From Pseudarcicella hirudinis (GTDB taxonomy: Bacteria > Bacteroidota > Bacteroidia > Cytophagales > Spirosomataceae), in assembly GCF_900115665.1 (NCBI RefSeq), contig NZ_FOXH01000008.1, positions 1 to 64,000 on the forward strand: 64,000 nt of DNA, in the 5' to 3' direction. A model generated the notes under the pieces. That model had not been told where the DNA came from. It saw nothing but the letters and a program-made list of their open reading frames with translations, and did not search any database. Within the stretch, counting starts at the first letter, position 1. Every line of letters begins with the position of its first letter. This document shows positions 16,339 through 25,741 of this stretch, piece by piece. A program made the translations under genes and the position numbers.

Positions 16339-19300
16339 ATGAAAAAACAACTATTAAGAAACCTCATTATACTCTCCGTTTTTTTATGCTACGGTATGAC
16401 ATCCTATGCACAAAAAATCTCACTAAAAGGGAAAGTGACAGATCAGGAAGGCAAAGCCCTGCAGGGAGTATCTGTAATCGTAAAAGGCACAACCAGGGGA
16501 ACACTTACCTCTCAAAGCGGTTTATTTGAAATCAGTGCCAGTCAAAAAACTGTGCTGGTTTTCAGATATGTCGGGTTCAGGACAGAAGAGCGCAGCTTTG
16601 AAAACAGCAATAATAACATCGACATTCAGCTAAAGCAGGATGACTCGGCCCTCGAAGAAGTTGTTGTTACAGCTTTAGGGGTAAAACGCGACAAAAGGGC
16701 CTTGACCTACAGTTCTCAGGATGTCAAAGGAGATGAACTTGTCAAAGCCAAAGAACCAAATATCGTAAATGGTCTGGCAGGAAAAGTTTCCGGTGTACAG
16801 ATCACCAGTTCCTCCGGTGCTCCCGGTAGTTCTTCCAGAATTGTAATCAGAGGAACAACCTCAGTATTCGGAGATAACCAGGCATTAATTGTGGTGGACG
16901 GTGTTCCGATCAATAATGATGAAACCGGTAACCTGAACTCCGGCCCGGGTAGCAACCGTCTGGTTGATATTGACCCTTCAATTATTGAAAGTGTCAACGT
17001 ATTAAAAGGGGCTGCAGCTACTTCTCTCTATGGTTCAGCAGGTGCAAGAGGAGTTTTAATGATTACTACCAAAAGTGGTTCTGCTGAAAAAAAGCCCGTT
17101 TTATCCTTCAGTGCTGATTACTCCTTCGAAAATCCTCTTCTCCCGCAAACCCAAACGAAATATGCACAGGGTTCAAGAGGGCAATTTATCGATGGAGAAG
17201 CCAATAAAACCAGTCTTTCATGGGGGCCGCTTATGGATACTCTTAAAGTCAATGGTGCCCCTGCGAAGAGATATGACCTGCAAAAAATGTTTTTCAAAAC
17301 AGGAATTACCCAAAACTATACAGTTGGTTTAAGTGGTGGTGGCAGTAATTCAAGCTATTATATTTCTTATTCAGATTTTAACCAACAGGGAAGTGTTCCC
17401 AATACTTCATTCAACCGTCATGCCCTTTTCACGAAATACACTACAAAAGTATTCAAAGATTTAACCAGCAATTTCCAGTTTAACTACAGCAATACTTCGA
17501 ACGACAGAATGCCCGAAGGATACGCCCTGGAAAACCCGATCTGGACAGTCTTAGCCGGACCCGTTTCATGGAATCCTCTACCCTATCTGAATCCGGACGG
17601 AACTCAGCGGGTTTATCGCTATTCCCGGAATAATCCATTTTGGGTATTGGACAATGTTTACAACAAATCTACGGTAAACCGTTTCATTCCGATCATGACA
17701 TTTACCTATTCTCCGTTAAGCTGGTTAACGGTTACGGAAAGACTTGGTGCAGATATTTACGGGGAACAGTCGAAGTACAAAGAAGCGCCAAGTTCCACCT
17801 TAGCTACTTTAGGAAGAATCATCGAACAAAACACCAATTTCAGAAGATTTAATCATGATCTGATCATCAGTGCCAATAAAGACTTCGGTAATTTCGAACT
17901 GAATGCCTTATTGGGAAACAATGTCACTTCAATTTATACGCAGAACCATTATATCAAAGGTACAGGTTTAAATATTGATGGTTTTGACAACGTCGGATCT
18001 GCCTCTACAATAACGGCTTATGAGAACAATTTTTTACAGCGTAAAGTTGGTTTCTATGCACAGGCAAACTTAGAATATAAACATTTTCTGGCTTTATCAC
18101 TTACCGGAAGATATGACGGAAGTTCTGTACTTAGCAAGGAAAAAAGTTTCTATCCTTACAGCTCTGTTGCAACAAGCTTTATCTTCTCTGAATTGCTGTC
18201 GGGTTCTTTAAGTGAAGTAATTAATTTCGGTAAAATCCGCTTATCCTATGCCACTGTCGGAAATGATGGCGTTGGTCCTTATTCTCTTACTACCCCTTTT
18301 ATTATTCCTAACTCTCCGAATACACCTAACTTCAATAACCTTTCATTTCCGTTTCAGGGACAAGCAGGATTTTTGCTAAGTCCGACCTTAGGTAATTCGA
18401 ATCTGAAAAACGAAACCCTTAATGAATATGAAATCGGATTGGAAGCAAAATTTCTGCACAACAGAATCGGATTGGAAGCTTCTTATTTTAACCGCAAAAC
18501 AATTGATGGCATTATTCCTGGTGTAGCCATTGCTCCTGCTACCGGTTATACAGGTACTACTGTGAATAGTGCCAGTCTGGAAAACAAAGGGTTCGAGGTT
18601 TTATTGAATCTTACTCCGATAAAAACCTCTCATCTGAAATGGGATATTGCTTTCAACTTTACCCGCATCCGAAACAAAGTGCTGTCACTTTATGGAGATA
18701 CCAAACAACTGGGTAATGGTTTCTCTCAAATCATTGTCGGAGAGCCTTACGGGGTAAAATACGGAGCAAGGTTTAAAAGAACCACAAGCGGAGAACTGCT
18801 CATTGATGCCAAAGGCTTACCTATCCGTGATGAACAGGATGGGATAGTTGGTAATATTTCGCCGGATTGGCTGGCAGGTATGAACAATACAATCCGGTAC
18901 AAACAATTTGGGTTGAGTTTCTTTTTTGATATGAAAAAAGGCGGTGATATTGAAAACAATGTGGACGGTTACGGCGCATTTTACGGAACAACCAAAGCCA
19001 GTGAAGACAGAACACCGAGGGTACTGAAAGGAATCAGCATTGTAGATAATAAGCCAAATACTGTTCCGGCAGATATGCAGACTTATTATCAAAATTTCGG
19101 AGGTATGCTGGAAAGTATCATTCAGGATGGCACGTATATTAAACTACGTAGCGTCAGTGTCAATTATGACCTCCATCCGAATTTATTGAAGAAAACTCCG
19201 TTCAGATCTGCCTCAATTGTAGTAAGCGGCAGAAACCTCTGGATTTACAGTCCTCATTTTACAGGTGCGGATCCGGAAGTCAGTTCATTTGGTTCCTCAA

Positions 19301-19377
19301 ATGGTTCACAGGGAATTTACTCATTCTCAGCTCCTACTTCGCGTTCGATAAATTTCTCTCTGAAAGTAACTTTCTAA
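16339..19377 (+). CDS. SusC/RagA-family TonB-linked outer-membrane transporter
   Basis: The product has 1012 residues: a signal peptide (about 1-24), a carboxypeptidase-regulatory-like domain (GKVTDQEGKALQGVSVIVKG), the SusC-type junction EEVVVTALG, a plug domain (VDGVPINND, then SLYGSAGARGVLMITTKSG) and a large barrel ending in SLKVTF. It imports oligosaccharides or glycopeptides captured by the SusD partner, whose gene starts 53 bp downstream. It heads a same-strand row of five genes through 28153. Confidence 0.95.
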   Translation: MKKQLLRNLIILSVFLCYGMTSYAQKISLKGKVTDQEGKALQGVSVIVKGTTRGTLTSQSGLFEISASQKTVLVFRYVGFRTEERSFENSNNNIDIQLKQDDSALEEVVVTALGVKRDKRALTYSSQDVKGDELVKAKEPNIVNGLAGKVSGVQITSSSGAPGSSSRIVIRGTTSVFGDNQALIVVDGVPINNDETGNLNSGPGSNRLVDIDPSIIESVNVLKGAAATSLYGSAGARGVLMITTKSGSAEKKPVLSFSADYSFENPLLPQTQTKYAQGSRGQFIDGEANKTSLSWGPLMDTLKVNGAPAKRYDLQKMFFKTGITQNYTVGLSGGGSNSSYYISYSDFNQQGSVPNTSFNRHALFTKYTTKVFKDLTSNFQFNYSNTSNDRMPEGYALENPIWTVLAGPVSWNPLPYLNPDGTQRVYRYSRNNPFWVLDNVYNKSTVNRFIPIMTFTYSPLSWLTVTERLGADIYGEQSKYKEAPSSTLATLGRIIEQNTNFRRFNHDLIISANKDFGNFELNALLGNNVTSIYTQNHYIKGTGLNIDGFDNVGSASTITAYENNFLQRKVGFYAQANLEYKHFLALSLTGRYDGSSVLSKEKSFYPYSSVATSFIFSELLSGSLSEVINFGKIRLSYATVGNDGVGPYSLTTPFIIPNSPNTPNFNNLSFPFQGQAGFLLSPTLGNSNLKNETLNEYEIGLEAKFLHNRIGLEASYFNRKTIDGIIPGVAIAPATGYTGTTVNSASLENKGFEVLLNLTPIKTSHLKWDIAFNFTRIRNKVLSLYGDTKQLGNGFSQIIVGEPYGVKYGARFKRTTSGELLIDAKGLPIRDEQDGIVGNISPDWLAGMNNTIRYKQFGLSFFFDMKKGGDIENNVDGYGAFYGTTKASEDRTPRVLKGISIVDNKPNTVPADMQTYYQNFGGMLESIIQDGTYIKLRSVSVNYDLHPNLLKKTPFRSASIVVSGRNLWIYSPHFTGADPEVSSFGSSNGSQGIYSFSAPTSRSINFSLKVTF

Positions 19378-19430
19378 AGAATCCTTGCGATAGCTTTTGA
19401 GTGAATTGTTAAATTTTAAACAGATACAAA

Positions 19431-20834
19431 ATGAAAAAGATAATTCTATATATCAGTACTTTAATCATGTTTCTTAATACGGGCTGTGAGAAATTCATAG
19501 ACGTAAATCAAAATCCGAACAGCCCGACTGACGTACAGGAATCCTTGATTCTGGCTCCGCTCGAAGTAGCCATTTCGCACAAACTTTATAGTGGCTATGC
19601 AGCCGTTTTATCTCTGCATTATACTCAGGCTGTTGCTCTTAACCAGACCCTGCCGAATGATGGCACTTATTTTCTCGTCAATTCTCAGATGAATGATGAA
19701 TGGAGTAATTTATATACTACCTGCATGAACAATTTAAAAATATTAAATGATAAAGCAGAGAAAAACGGTAATTCGAATTATGCTGCCATTGCGAAAATCC
19801 TGACCGCTTTCAGCCTTGGTACAGGTACTGATTTATGGGGAGATATCCCCTATTCTCAGGCATTGAAAGGAGTAGGACAATTAACTCCGGTTTATGACAA
19901 ACAGGAAGATATCTACAAAAATATTCAAACCTTACTGGATAATGGTATCAGTGATATTGCCAAAAATCACACAAGAATTCCGGGAGGAGATGATTATATT
20001 TATCATGGCGATATGAGCAAATGGAAAAGATTAGCTTATACACTTAAAGCCCGTTATTATATGCACCTGACCAAAGCCCCTGGTTATACAGCAGGTACTC
20101 AGGCAGATTTAGCCCTCGCTGCCCTGAAAAACGGTATGAGTTCCAATGATGATGATTTTAAGTTTGGATATTCCGGAGCAGCAAGCAATGAAAATCCCTG
20201 GAATCAAACATTTTTACCGGGATCCACATTAGTGTTATCCTCCTATACAGTAGAAACACTGAAGCAACGCAATGATCCTCGTCTGGCGATAATGGTAAAA
20301 CCCGCCACAAGTCCGGATCCGGTTTCAGGACAGTATAACGGACGTATAATCGGAACGAATGACATCGGAAGTCTTGAATCTTATTCAATTGCAGGAGACT
20401 TTTATGCCGGAGCTGGCGCTTTTAATTACATTTTCAATTACTCTGAGGCTCTTTTCCTGAAAGCAGAAGCTACGCTGATCAAATCAGGTTTCAGTGCTGC
20501 GCAATCTGTTTATCAGGATGCTGTTAAATCTCATATGCAAAAATTAGGGGTAAATTCGGGAGATATTACTGCTTACCTCCTATCTAGAGGTGATCTTACC
20601 GCAGACAATGCACTTCAGAAAATTATGGAAGAAAAAAATACAGCCGATTTTCTTTCTGTAGAAAATTTCACCGATTGGAGAAGAACAGGTTTTCCGGTTC
20701 TGAAAAAAGTCCCTAATGCATTGGTGAGCGAGGTTCCAAGAAGGTTCTTATATCCTGAAGTTGAAATGATTTCAAATCCTCAGCCTCAGCAGACTTCTAA
20801 ATTAATTGACAGAGTCTGGTGGGATAAACAGTAG
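19431..20834 (+). CDS. SusD/RagB-like nutrient-binding surface lipoprotein (short type)
   Basis: The product has 467 residues. The lipobox (LNTGC, Cys19) is followed by EKFIDVNQNPNSPTDVQ, the opening of the SusD-like group that is shorter than starch SusD. The C-terminal segment FTDWRRTGFPVLKKVPN is also characteristic. It forms the lid of the SusC channel and binds the substrate at the surface. The RagB proteins of this fold bind peptides, so a peptide-containing ligand is possible here. It follows SusC by 53 bp. Confidence 0.92.
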   Translation: MKKIILYISTLIMFLNTGCEKFIDVNQNPNSPTDVQESLILAPLEVAISHKLYSGYAAVLSLHYTQAVALNQTLPNDGTYFLVNSQMNDEWSNLYTTCMNNLKILNDKAEKNGNSNYAAIAKILTAFSLGTGTDLWGDIPYSQALKGVGQLTPVYDKQEDIYKNIQTLLDNGISDIAKNHTRIPGGDDYIYHGDMSKWKRLAYTLKARYYMHLTKAPGYTAGTQADLALAALKNGMSSNDDDFKFGYSGAASNENPWNQTFLPGSTLVLSSYTVETLKQRNDPRLAIMVKPATSPDPVSGQYNGRIIGTNDIGSLESYSIAGDFYAGAGAFNYIFNYSEALFLKAEATLIKSGFSAAQSVYQDAVKSHMQKLGVNSGDITAYLLSRGDLTADNALQKIMEEKNTADFLSVENFTDWRRTGFPVLKKVPNALVSEVPRRFLYPEVEMISNPQPQQTSKLIDRVWWDKQ

Positions 20835-21011
20835 TTTTCTTTCCTGAACAAAGTTTTGTCAATTTCCGACAGGTTTTCATTAATTATTAAGAACACCAAT
20901 TGACAGATTTAAGTCAATTTGTAAAGAATCAAAGGTTTTTTACAAATTGACTATTTCGTTTCCGGTTTTCCGGAAATATCATAAAACGATTTTAACCAAT
21001 CATACCGATAA

Positions 21012-23372
21012 ATGAAGTCTTATTTCCTCAGCCTGATTTTTCTTGCTTGTTTTTGCCATTTGGCAAACGGCCAGTCTTATGTACCCGAAAAAGCGGACAA
21101 ACGATTTAAAATACAACCAGTCATCCAGCTTAAGGCTTATGCTTTCAGTACCAAAGATGTAACCCTTTCCGAAGGTTCTCCTTTTAAAAATGCGATGGAC
21201 AAAGACGCTGCCTATCTGCTTTCTATCAATCCGGATCGCTTGCTTCATCGTTTTTATACAAATGCAGGTTTACCGGTAAAGGGTGATATCTACGGCGGCT
21301 GGGAAGATTCCGGCCTGTCTGGCCATACCATGGGGCATTATTTATCAGCCTGTGCCATCATGTACACTTCCACAAAAAATGAAGTTTTCAGACAAAGAGT
21401 TGAATATCTGGTAAATGAACTGGAAAAATGCCAGAAAGCACGGAAAACCGGTTATGTTGGTGCTATTCCAAAAGAAGATTCTCTTTTCGCAAAGGTAGCT
21501 AAAGGAGATATCAGATCAGGAGGATTCGATTTAAACGGAGGCTGGAGCCCCTGGTACACTGTTCATAAGGTAATGGCCGGACTGATTGATGCTTATTTAT
21601 ATTGCGATAATAAAAAGGCCTTGAATATAGTAACAGGAATGGCCGACTGGACAGCAAAAACCATTAATCCTTTGTCACCGGAATTGTTGCAGAAAATGTT
21701 AAAATGTGAATACGGGGGCATGAGTGATGCTCTGGCAAATATTTATGCGATTACAGGCAACAAAAAATACCTTGATTTATCTTACAAATTCTACGACGAC
21801 TTCGTAATGGTTCCCCTGTCAAACCGGATTGACCCGATGGCCGGGAAACATTCCAATACCAATGTTCCGAAAGCCATTGGCAGTGCCCGTCAGCATGAAC
21901 TGACCGGTAAGCAGTCTGACAAAACAATTGCTTCTTTCTTTTGGGATATCATGGTGCACGATCACAGTTATGTAATCGGAGGAAACAGTAATTATGAATA
22001 TTGTACAGAACCTCATAAACTCAATGATCATTTAAGCGATAATACCTGTGAGACCTGCAATACTTATAATATGTTAAAGCTCACCAGACATTTGTTTTGC
22101 TGGAATCCTAGCAGTGAATTAGGAGATTATTATGAGAGAGCTTTGTACAATCATATTTTAGCCTCTCAAAACCCTGAGAATGGGATGATGTGCTATTTCG
22201 TGCCTTTGAGAATGGGAACCAAAAAAGAATTCAGTGATCCTTTCAATACTTTCACCTGCTGCGTAGGAAGTGGTATGGAAAACCATTCAAAATATACCGA
22301 AAGTATCTATTTCGAAGGAAATGAAGGGAGTTTGTACGTCAATTTGTTCATTCCCTCGGTATTAAACTGGAAAAGCAGGGGTGTTAAAATTACACAGACT
22401 TCTTCCTATCCTGAAAACGGAAACACTTCGCTTCTTATTCAGACAAAAATACCTCAGTCTTTCGCCATACGTATCCGACAACCCTGGTGGGCTGCTAAGG
22501 GTGTAGAAATAAGCATCAATGGAGAGACAATAAAGACTCAGAAAGACAGCTCAGGCTATCTGGTGCTAAACAGAAAATGGCATCAGAATGATGTTATCAA
22601 ACTAAGTATGCCTATGTCACTTTACACAGAAAGCATGCCTGATAATACCAATCGTATTGCCTTTTTATACGGCCCTTTAGTCCTGGCAGGGCAATTAGGT
22701 ACACAAACTCCTGATCCTGTATATGGTATTCCTGTTCTCTTAACGGATGACAAAAAGGTAGAAAACTGGGTAAACCCTATTGCAAATGAACCATTGACTT
22801 TCAAAATGAAAAATACAGGAATGCCTTTTGATGCCGTCCTTGTTCCGTTTTATAAGAGCTATCAGCAGCATTATAGTGTCTATTGGGATTATTTTACCAA
22901 AGCAGACTGGGAAACCAGAAAAGCTGAGTATGAATCTGAGAAAAAACGCCAGCGGGAGATAGAAGAAATGACCATCGATAATTTCAGAATCGGAGAAATG
23001 CAGCCGGAACGGGATCATAACCTGAAAGCCTCGGAACAGTCATATGTTGGTGAGGCTTTGGGAAGAACCGGAAGAGAAGCCCGAAGCGGCGGTTTCTTTT
23101 CTTTTGAGATGAAAATAATGCCGGAGAAAGCTAACAGCCTGCTGCTGACCTATCTGGGAGATGACAAAGGACGGATTTTTGATATTCTGGCAGATAATGT
23201 AAAACTGGCTACTCAGGAATTAAAAGGGAGTACAACCGGAAAATTCTTTGACATTGAGTACACCATTCCTGCTGAATTACTAAAGAATAAAGAAAAAATT
23301 ACCATCAGTATTCAAGCCAATCAGGGGAAAACCGCCGGAAGAGTATTTGGTTGCCGAACCATTAAAAAATAG
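21012..23372 (+). CDS. GH127/GH146-type beta-L-arabinofuranosidase
   Basis: The product has 786 residues with a signal peptide (about 1-21, FCHLANGQ). The (alpha/alpha)6 catalytic domain carries the residues known from the GH127 enzyme HypBA1: the acid/base-type Glu329 (GGNSNYE), the zinc-site E-T-C triplet at 347-349, and the CC pair at 416-417 (FTCCVGSGMENH), one of which is the expected cysteine nucleophile. It should remove beta-L-arabinofuranose from plant glycans or hydroxyproline-rich glycoproteins. Residues beyond about 650 form an extra beta-rich region. GH146 is an alternative; the two cannot be told apart by eye. Confidence 0.85.
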   Translation: MKSYFLSLIFLACFCHLANGQSYVPEKADKRFKIQPVIQLKAYAFSTKDVTLSEGSPFKNAMDKDAAYLLSINPDRLLHRFYTNAGLPVKGDIYGGWEDSGLSGHTMGHYLSACAIMYTSTKNEVFRQRVEYLVNELEKCQKARKTGYVGAIPKEDSLFAKVAKGDIRSGGFDLNGGWSPWYTVHKVMAGLIDAYLYCDNKKALNIVTGMADWTAKTINPLSPELLQKMLKCEYGGMSDALANIYAITGNKKYLDLSYKFYDDFVMVPLSNRIDPMAGKHSNTNVPKAIGSARQHELTGKQSDKTIASFFWDIMVHDHSYVIGGNSNYEYCTEPHKLNDHLSDNTCETCNTYNMLKLTRHLFCWNPSSELGDYYERALYNHILASQNPENGMMCYFVPLRMGTKKEFSDPFNTFTCCVGSGMENHSKYTESIYFEGNEGSLYVNLFIPSVLNWKSRGVKITQTSSYPENGNTSLLIQTKIPQSFAIRIRQPWWAAKGVEISINGETIKTQKDSSGYLVLNRKWHQNDVIKLSMPMSLYTESMPDNTNRIAFLYGPLVLAGQLGTQTPDPVYGIPVLLTDDKKVENWVNPIANEPLTFKMKNTGMPFDAVLVPFYKSYQQHYSVYWDYFTKADWETRKAEYESEKKRQREIEEMTIDNFRIGEMQPERDHNLKASEQSYVGEALGRTGREARSGGFFSFEMKIMPEKANSLLLTYLGDDKGRIFDILADNVKLATQELKGSTTGKFFDIEYTIPAELLKNKEKITISIQANQGKTAGRVFGCRTIKK

Positions 23373-23411
23373 ATTCAGTAACCTCTGATTTTTTTCTAAA
23401 CAATCTATCGT

Positions 23412-25715
23412 ATGAAGAGATATCAACGCTTTTTTGAATTAACAATTATACTGCTTTGGCTTTCAACAGAATCCAAAGCACAAATGGCCTCTTTTGCCCC
23501 ATACCAGCCCTCAAAACAGGAAATGCTGGCAAATTATCGCCGGGCTCAGTTAATGGATAGTCTTACCAAAAATAAAGTATATAAAAACACACTGAAAACC
23601 TGTTGGCAAAAGGGTGGGAATGCTTTCTGGTATTGCAATACAGTTAAGGATAACGTCAGGGAATACTGGCTCGTAGATGTGCAAAAAGGGCAGAAACGCA
23701 ATGCTTTTGACGCAGAGAAACTGGCATCAGGATTAAGCGCACAGCTTGGCAAATCTTTAGATGCCAGACGTTTGCTGTTAGACAGCCTTTGTTTTGATAA
23801 AAACAATCAGTTCCTCTCCTTTAAAGCGGAAAAAAGCTATTTTCAATGCAATCTGAATGATTACACTTGTACTAAAATCGAAAGTCTGCCAAAAGATGAA
23901 ACCGTTTATCCTTCTTTTTTACACAGCTGGGAACGCTGGAACTCTTTTGCTACTGACAGTATTTCACCAGATAAAAAATGGGTGGCTTTTATAAAAAACA
24001 ACAATATCCTCATTCAACCGACTTCCGGCGGACAAAATATTCAATTTACAAATGATGGTTCTACATCTAAACCTTACGGAGCAATAGCCTGGTCTCCCGA
24101 CAGCAAATACATAGTAGCTTACCGGATCAGTCCGGTAAAAGATTCTCTGGTTTATTACATCAGAACGGATGTACCCAATACTACCAGAGGTCAACTCAAT
24201 TCACAGCCTTACAAACAGCCGGGAGACCCTTTTACCACTTTTGAGATGTTTGCTTATCGTTTAGACACTCAAAAAGCTATTAAAATTGATTGTCCTGTTT
24301 TGGATTTCTTTGAGGCGCCTAAACTTAACTGGCGTAAAAATGACGAAAGATATTATTTATTTGAAAAGGTTGACCGGGGCCATCAGCGTTTCAGGATTTT
24401 CGAGGTTGATTCATTCACAGGACAAACAAAGACTATATTAGACGAAAAAACTAATACTTTCATGTATGAAAACCGGCTTTTTACCCATTATTTGCCGGAA
24501 ACCAATGAAATAGTCAGAACTTCGGAAAAAGACGGATGGAGGCATTTGTATCTGAAAAGTACCTTAAAAGATACTGAACAGCAAATTACCAAAGGAAACT
24601 GGGTAGTAAGAACGATAGACAGCATTGATGTAAAAAAGAGGGAAATCTGGTTTTCTGCCAGTGGCATGAATCCTGAAGAAGATCCTTATTACATTCATTA
24701 TTACCGTATTGGTCTGGATGGTAAAAATCTGCTTGAATTAACTCCTCAGAAAGGAAATCATAATCTCTCATATTCTCCGGATAAGCGTTTTTACATTGAT
24801 GCTTATTCAGAAGTACATGTACCCACAAAATTTGAACTGAAAAGAACTTCGGACGGCAAAAAACTAATGACGCTGGAACAAGCCGATGCCAGTGATTATC
24901 TAGCCACCGGAATTCGTCTTCCGGAACCCTTCCATACAAAAGGCAGAGACGGACAAACAGACATCTGGGGGATTATCTGTCGGCCAAGTAAATTTGATTC
25001 TACCTTGAAATACCCGGTTATTGAGCAGATTTATGCCGGGCCTCAGGATTCATTTGTTCCCAAAAGTTTTATGGGAAGGTACAGTGAAATGCAAAGTATG
25101 GCAGAATTAGGGTTTATTGTCGTACAAATTGATGGTATGGGAACGGCTAATCGTTCAAAAGCTTTTCATGATGTCTGCTGGAAAAATCTGGCAGATGCCG
25201 GTTTTCCTGACAGAATAAAATGGATCAGGGCGCTGGCACAAAAATATCCTTACGTTGATATCACAAGGGTCGGATTATTCGGTACTTCTGCCGGCGGGCA
25301 AAATGCACTAGGAGGTTTACTGTTTCATCCAGAATTTTACAAAGCCGGAGTGGCAGCCTGTGGTTGTCATGACAATCGTGTAGATAAACAATGGTGGAAT
25401 GAACAATGGATGGGCTATCCGGTCGGGAAGCATTATGAAGAACAATCGAACGTGGTAAATGCCGGAAAACTTCAGGGAAATCTCCTTCTTATCGTTGGGG
25501 AAACAGATACAAATGTCCCGCCCGAATCTACTTATCGTGTAATTAATTCCCTGATTAAAGCGGGTAAAACGTTTGATTTTCTGCCAATCCCTAACATGGG
25601 ACACAGTGACGGAGGACCTTACGGAAGAATCAGAAAAAGAGATTTCTTTGTTAAATATCTGCTGGGTATTGATCCTCCTCAGCGAAATACCAATGAACTT
25701 CTGACAGATAAATAA
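23412..25715 (+). CDS. S9-family (DPP IV-like) serine hydrolase
   Basis: The product has 767 residues with a signal peptide (about 1-24). An eight-bladed DPP IV-N-type propeller (about 100-480, with WVAFIKNNNILIQ and IAWSPDSKYIVAYR) is followed by an alpha/beta-hydrolase domain with Ser626 in GTSAGGQ, Asp699 in GETDTNVPP and His731 in NMGHSDGG. The serine motif has Ala where prolyl peptidases have Tyr (GxSYGG), and I do not see the acidic EE motif that binds the substrate N-terminus in true DPP IV. It may be a peptidase with altered specificity or an esterase. It lies between two GH127 genes, 39 bp after the first and 26 bp before the second. Confidence 0.85.
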   Translation: MKRYQRFFELTIILLWLSTESKAQMASFAPYQPSKQEMLANYRRAQLMDSLTKNKVYKNTLKTCWQKGGNAFWYCNTVKDNVREYWLVDVQKGQKRNAFDAEKLASGLSAQLGKSLDARRLLLDSLCFDKNNQFLSFKAEKSYFQCNLNDYTCTKIESLPKDETVYPSFLHSWERWNSFATDSISPDKKWVAFIKNNNILIQPTSGGQNIQFTNDGSTSKPYGAIAWSPDSKYIVAYRISPVKDSLVYYIRTDVPNTTRGQLNSQPYKQPGDPFTTFEMFAYRLDTQKAIKIDCPVLDFFEAPKLNWRKNDERYYLFEKVDRGHQRFRIFEVDSFTGQTKTILDEKTNTFMYENRLFTHYLPETNEIVRTSEKDGWRHLYLKSTLKDTEQQITKGNWVVRTIDSIDVKKREIWFSASGMNPEEDPYYIHYYRIGLDGKNLLELTPQKGNHNLSYSPDKRFYIDAYSEVHVPTKFELKRTSDGKKLMTLEQADASDYLATGIRLPEPFHTKGRDGQTDIWGIICRPSKFDSTLKYPVIEQIYAGPQDSFVPKSFMGRYSEMQSMAELGFIVVQIDGMGTANRSKAFHDVCWKNLADAGFPDRIKWIRALAQKYPYVDITRVGLFGTSAGGQNALGGLLFHPEFYKAGVAACGCHDNRVDKQWWNEQWMGYPVGKHYEEQSNVVNAGKLQGNLLLIVGETDTNVPPESTYRVINSLIKAGKTFDFLPIPNMGHSDGGPYGRIRKRDFFVKYLLGIDPPQRNTNELLTDK

Positions 25716-25741
25716 TTCTCAGATCTTAACGCATTCAAACA

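Noticed and set aside
16254-16529. 91-codon frame overlapping the SusC start
   Set aside because: It overlaps the SusC signal-peptide region out of frame and looks like random low-complexity sequence.
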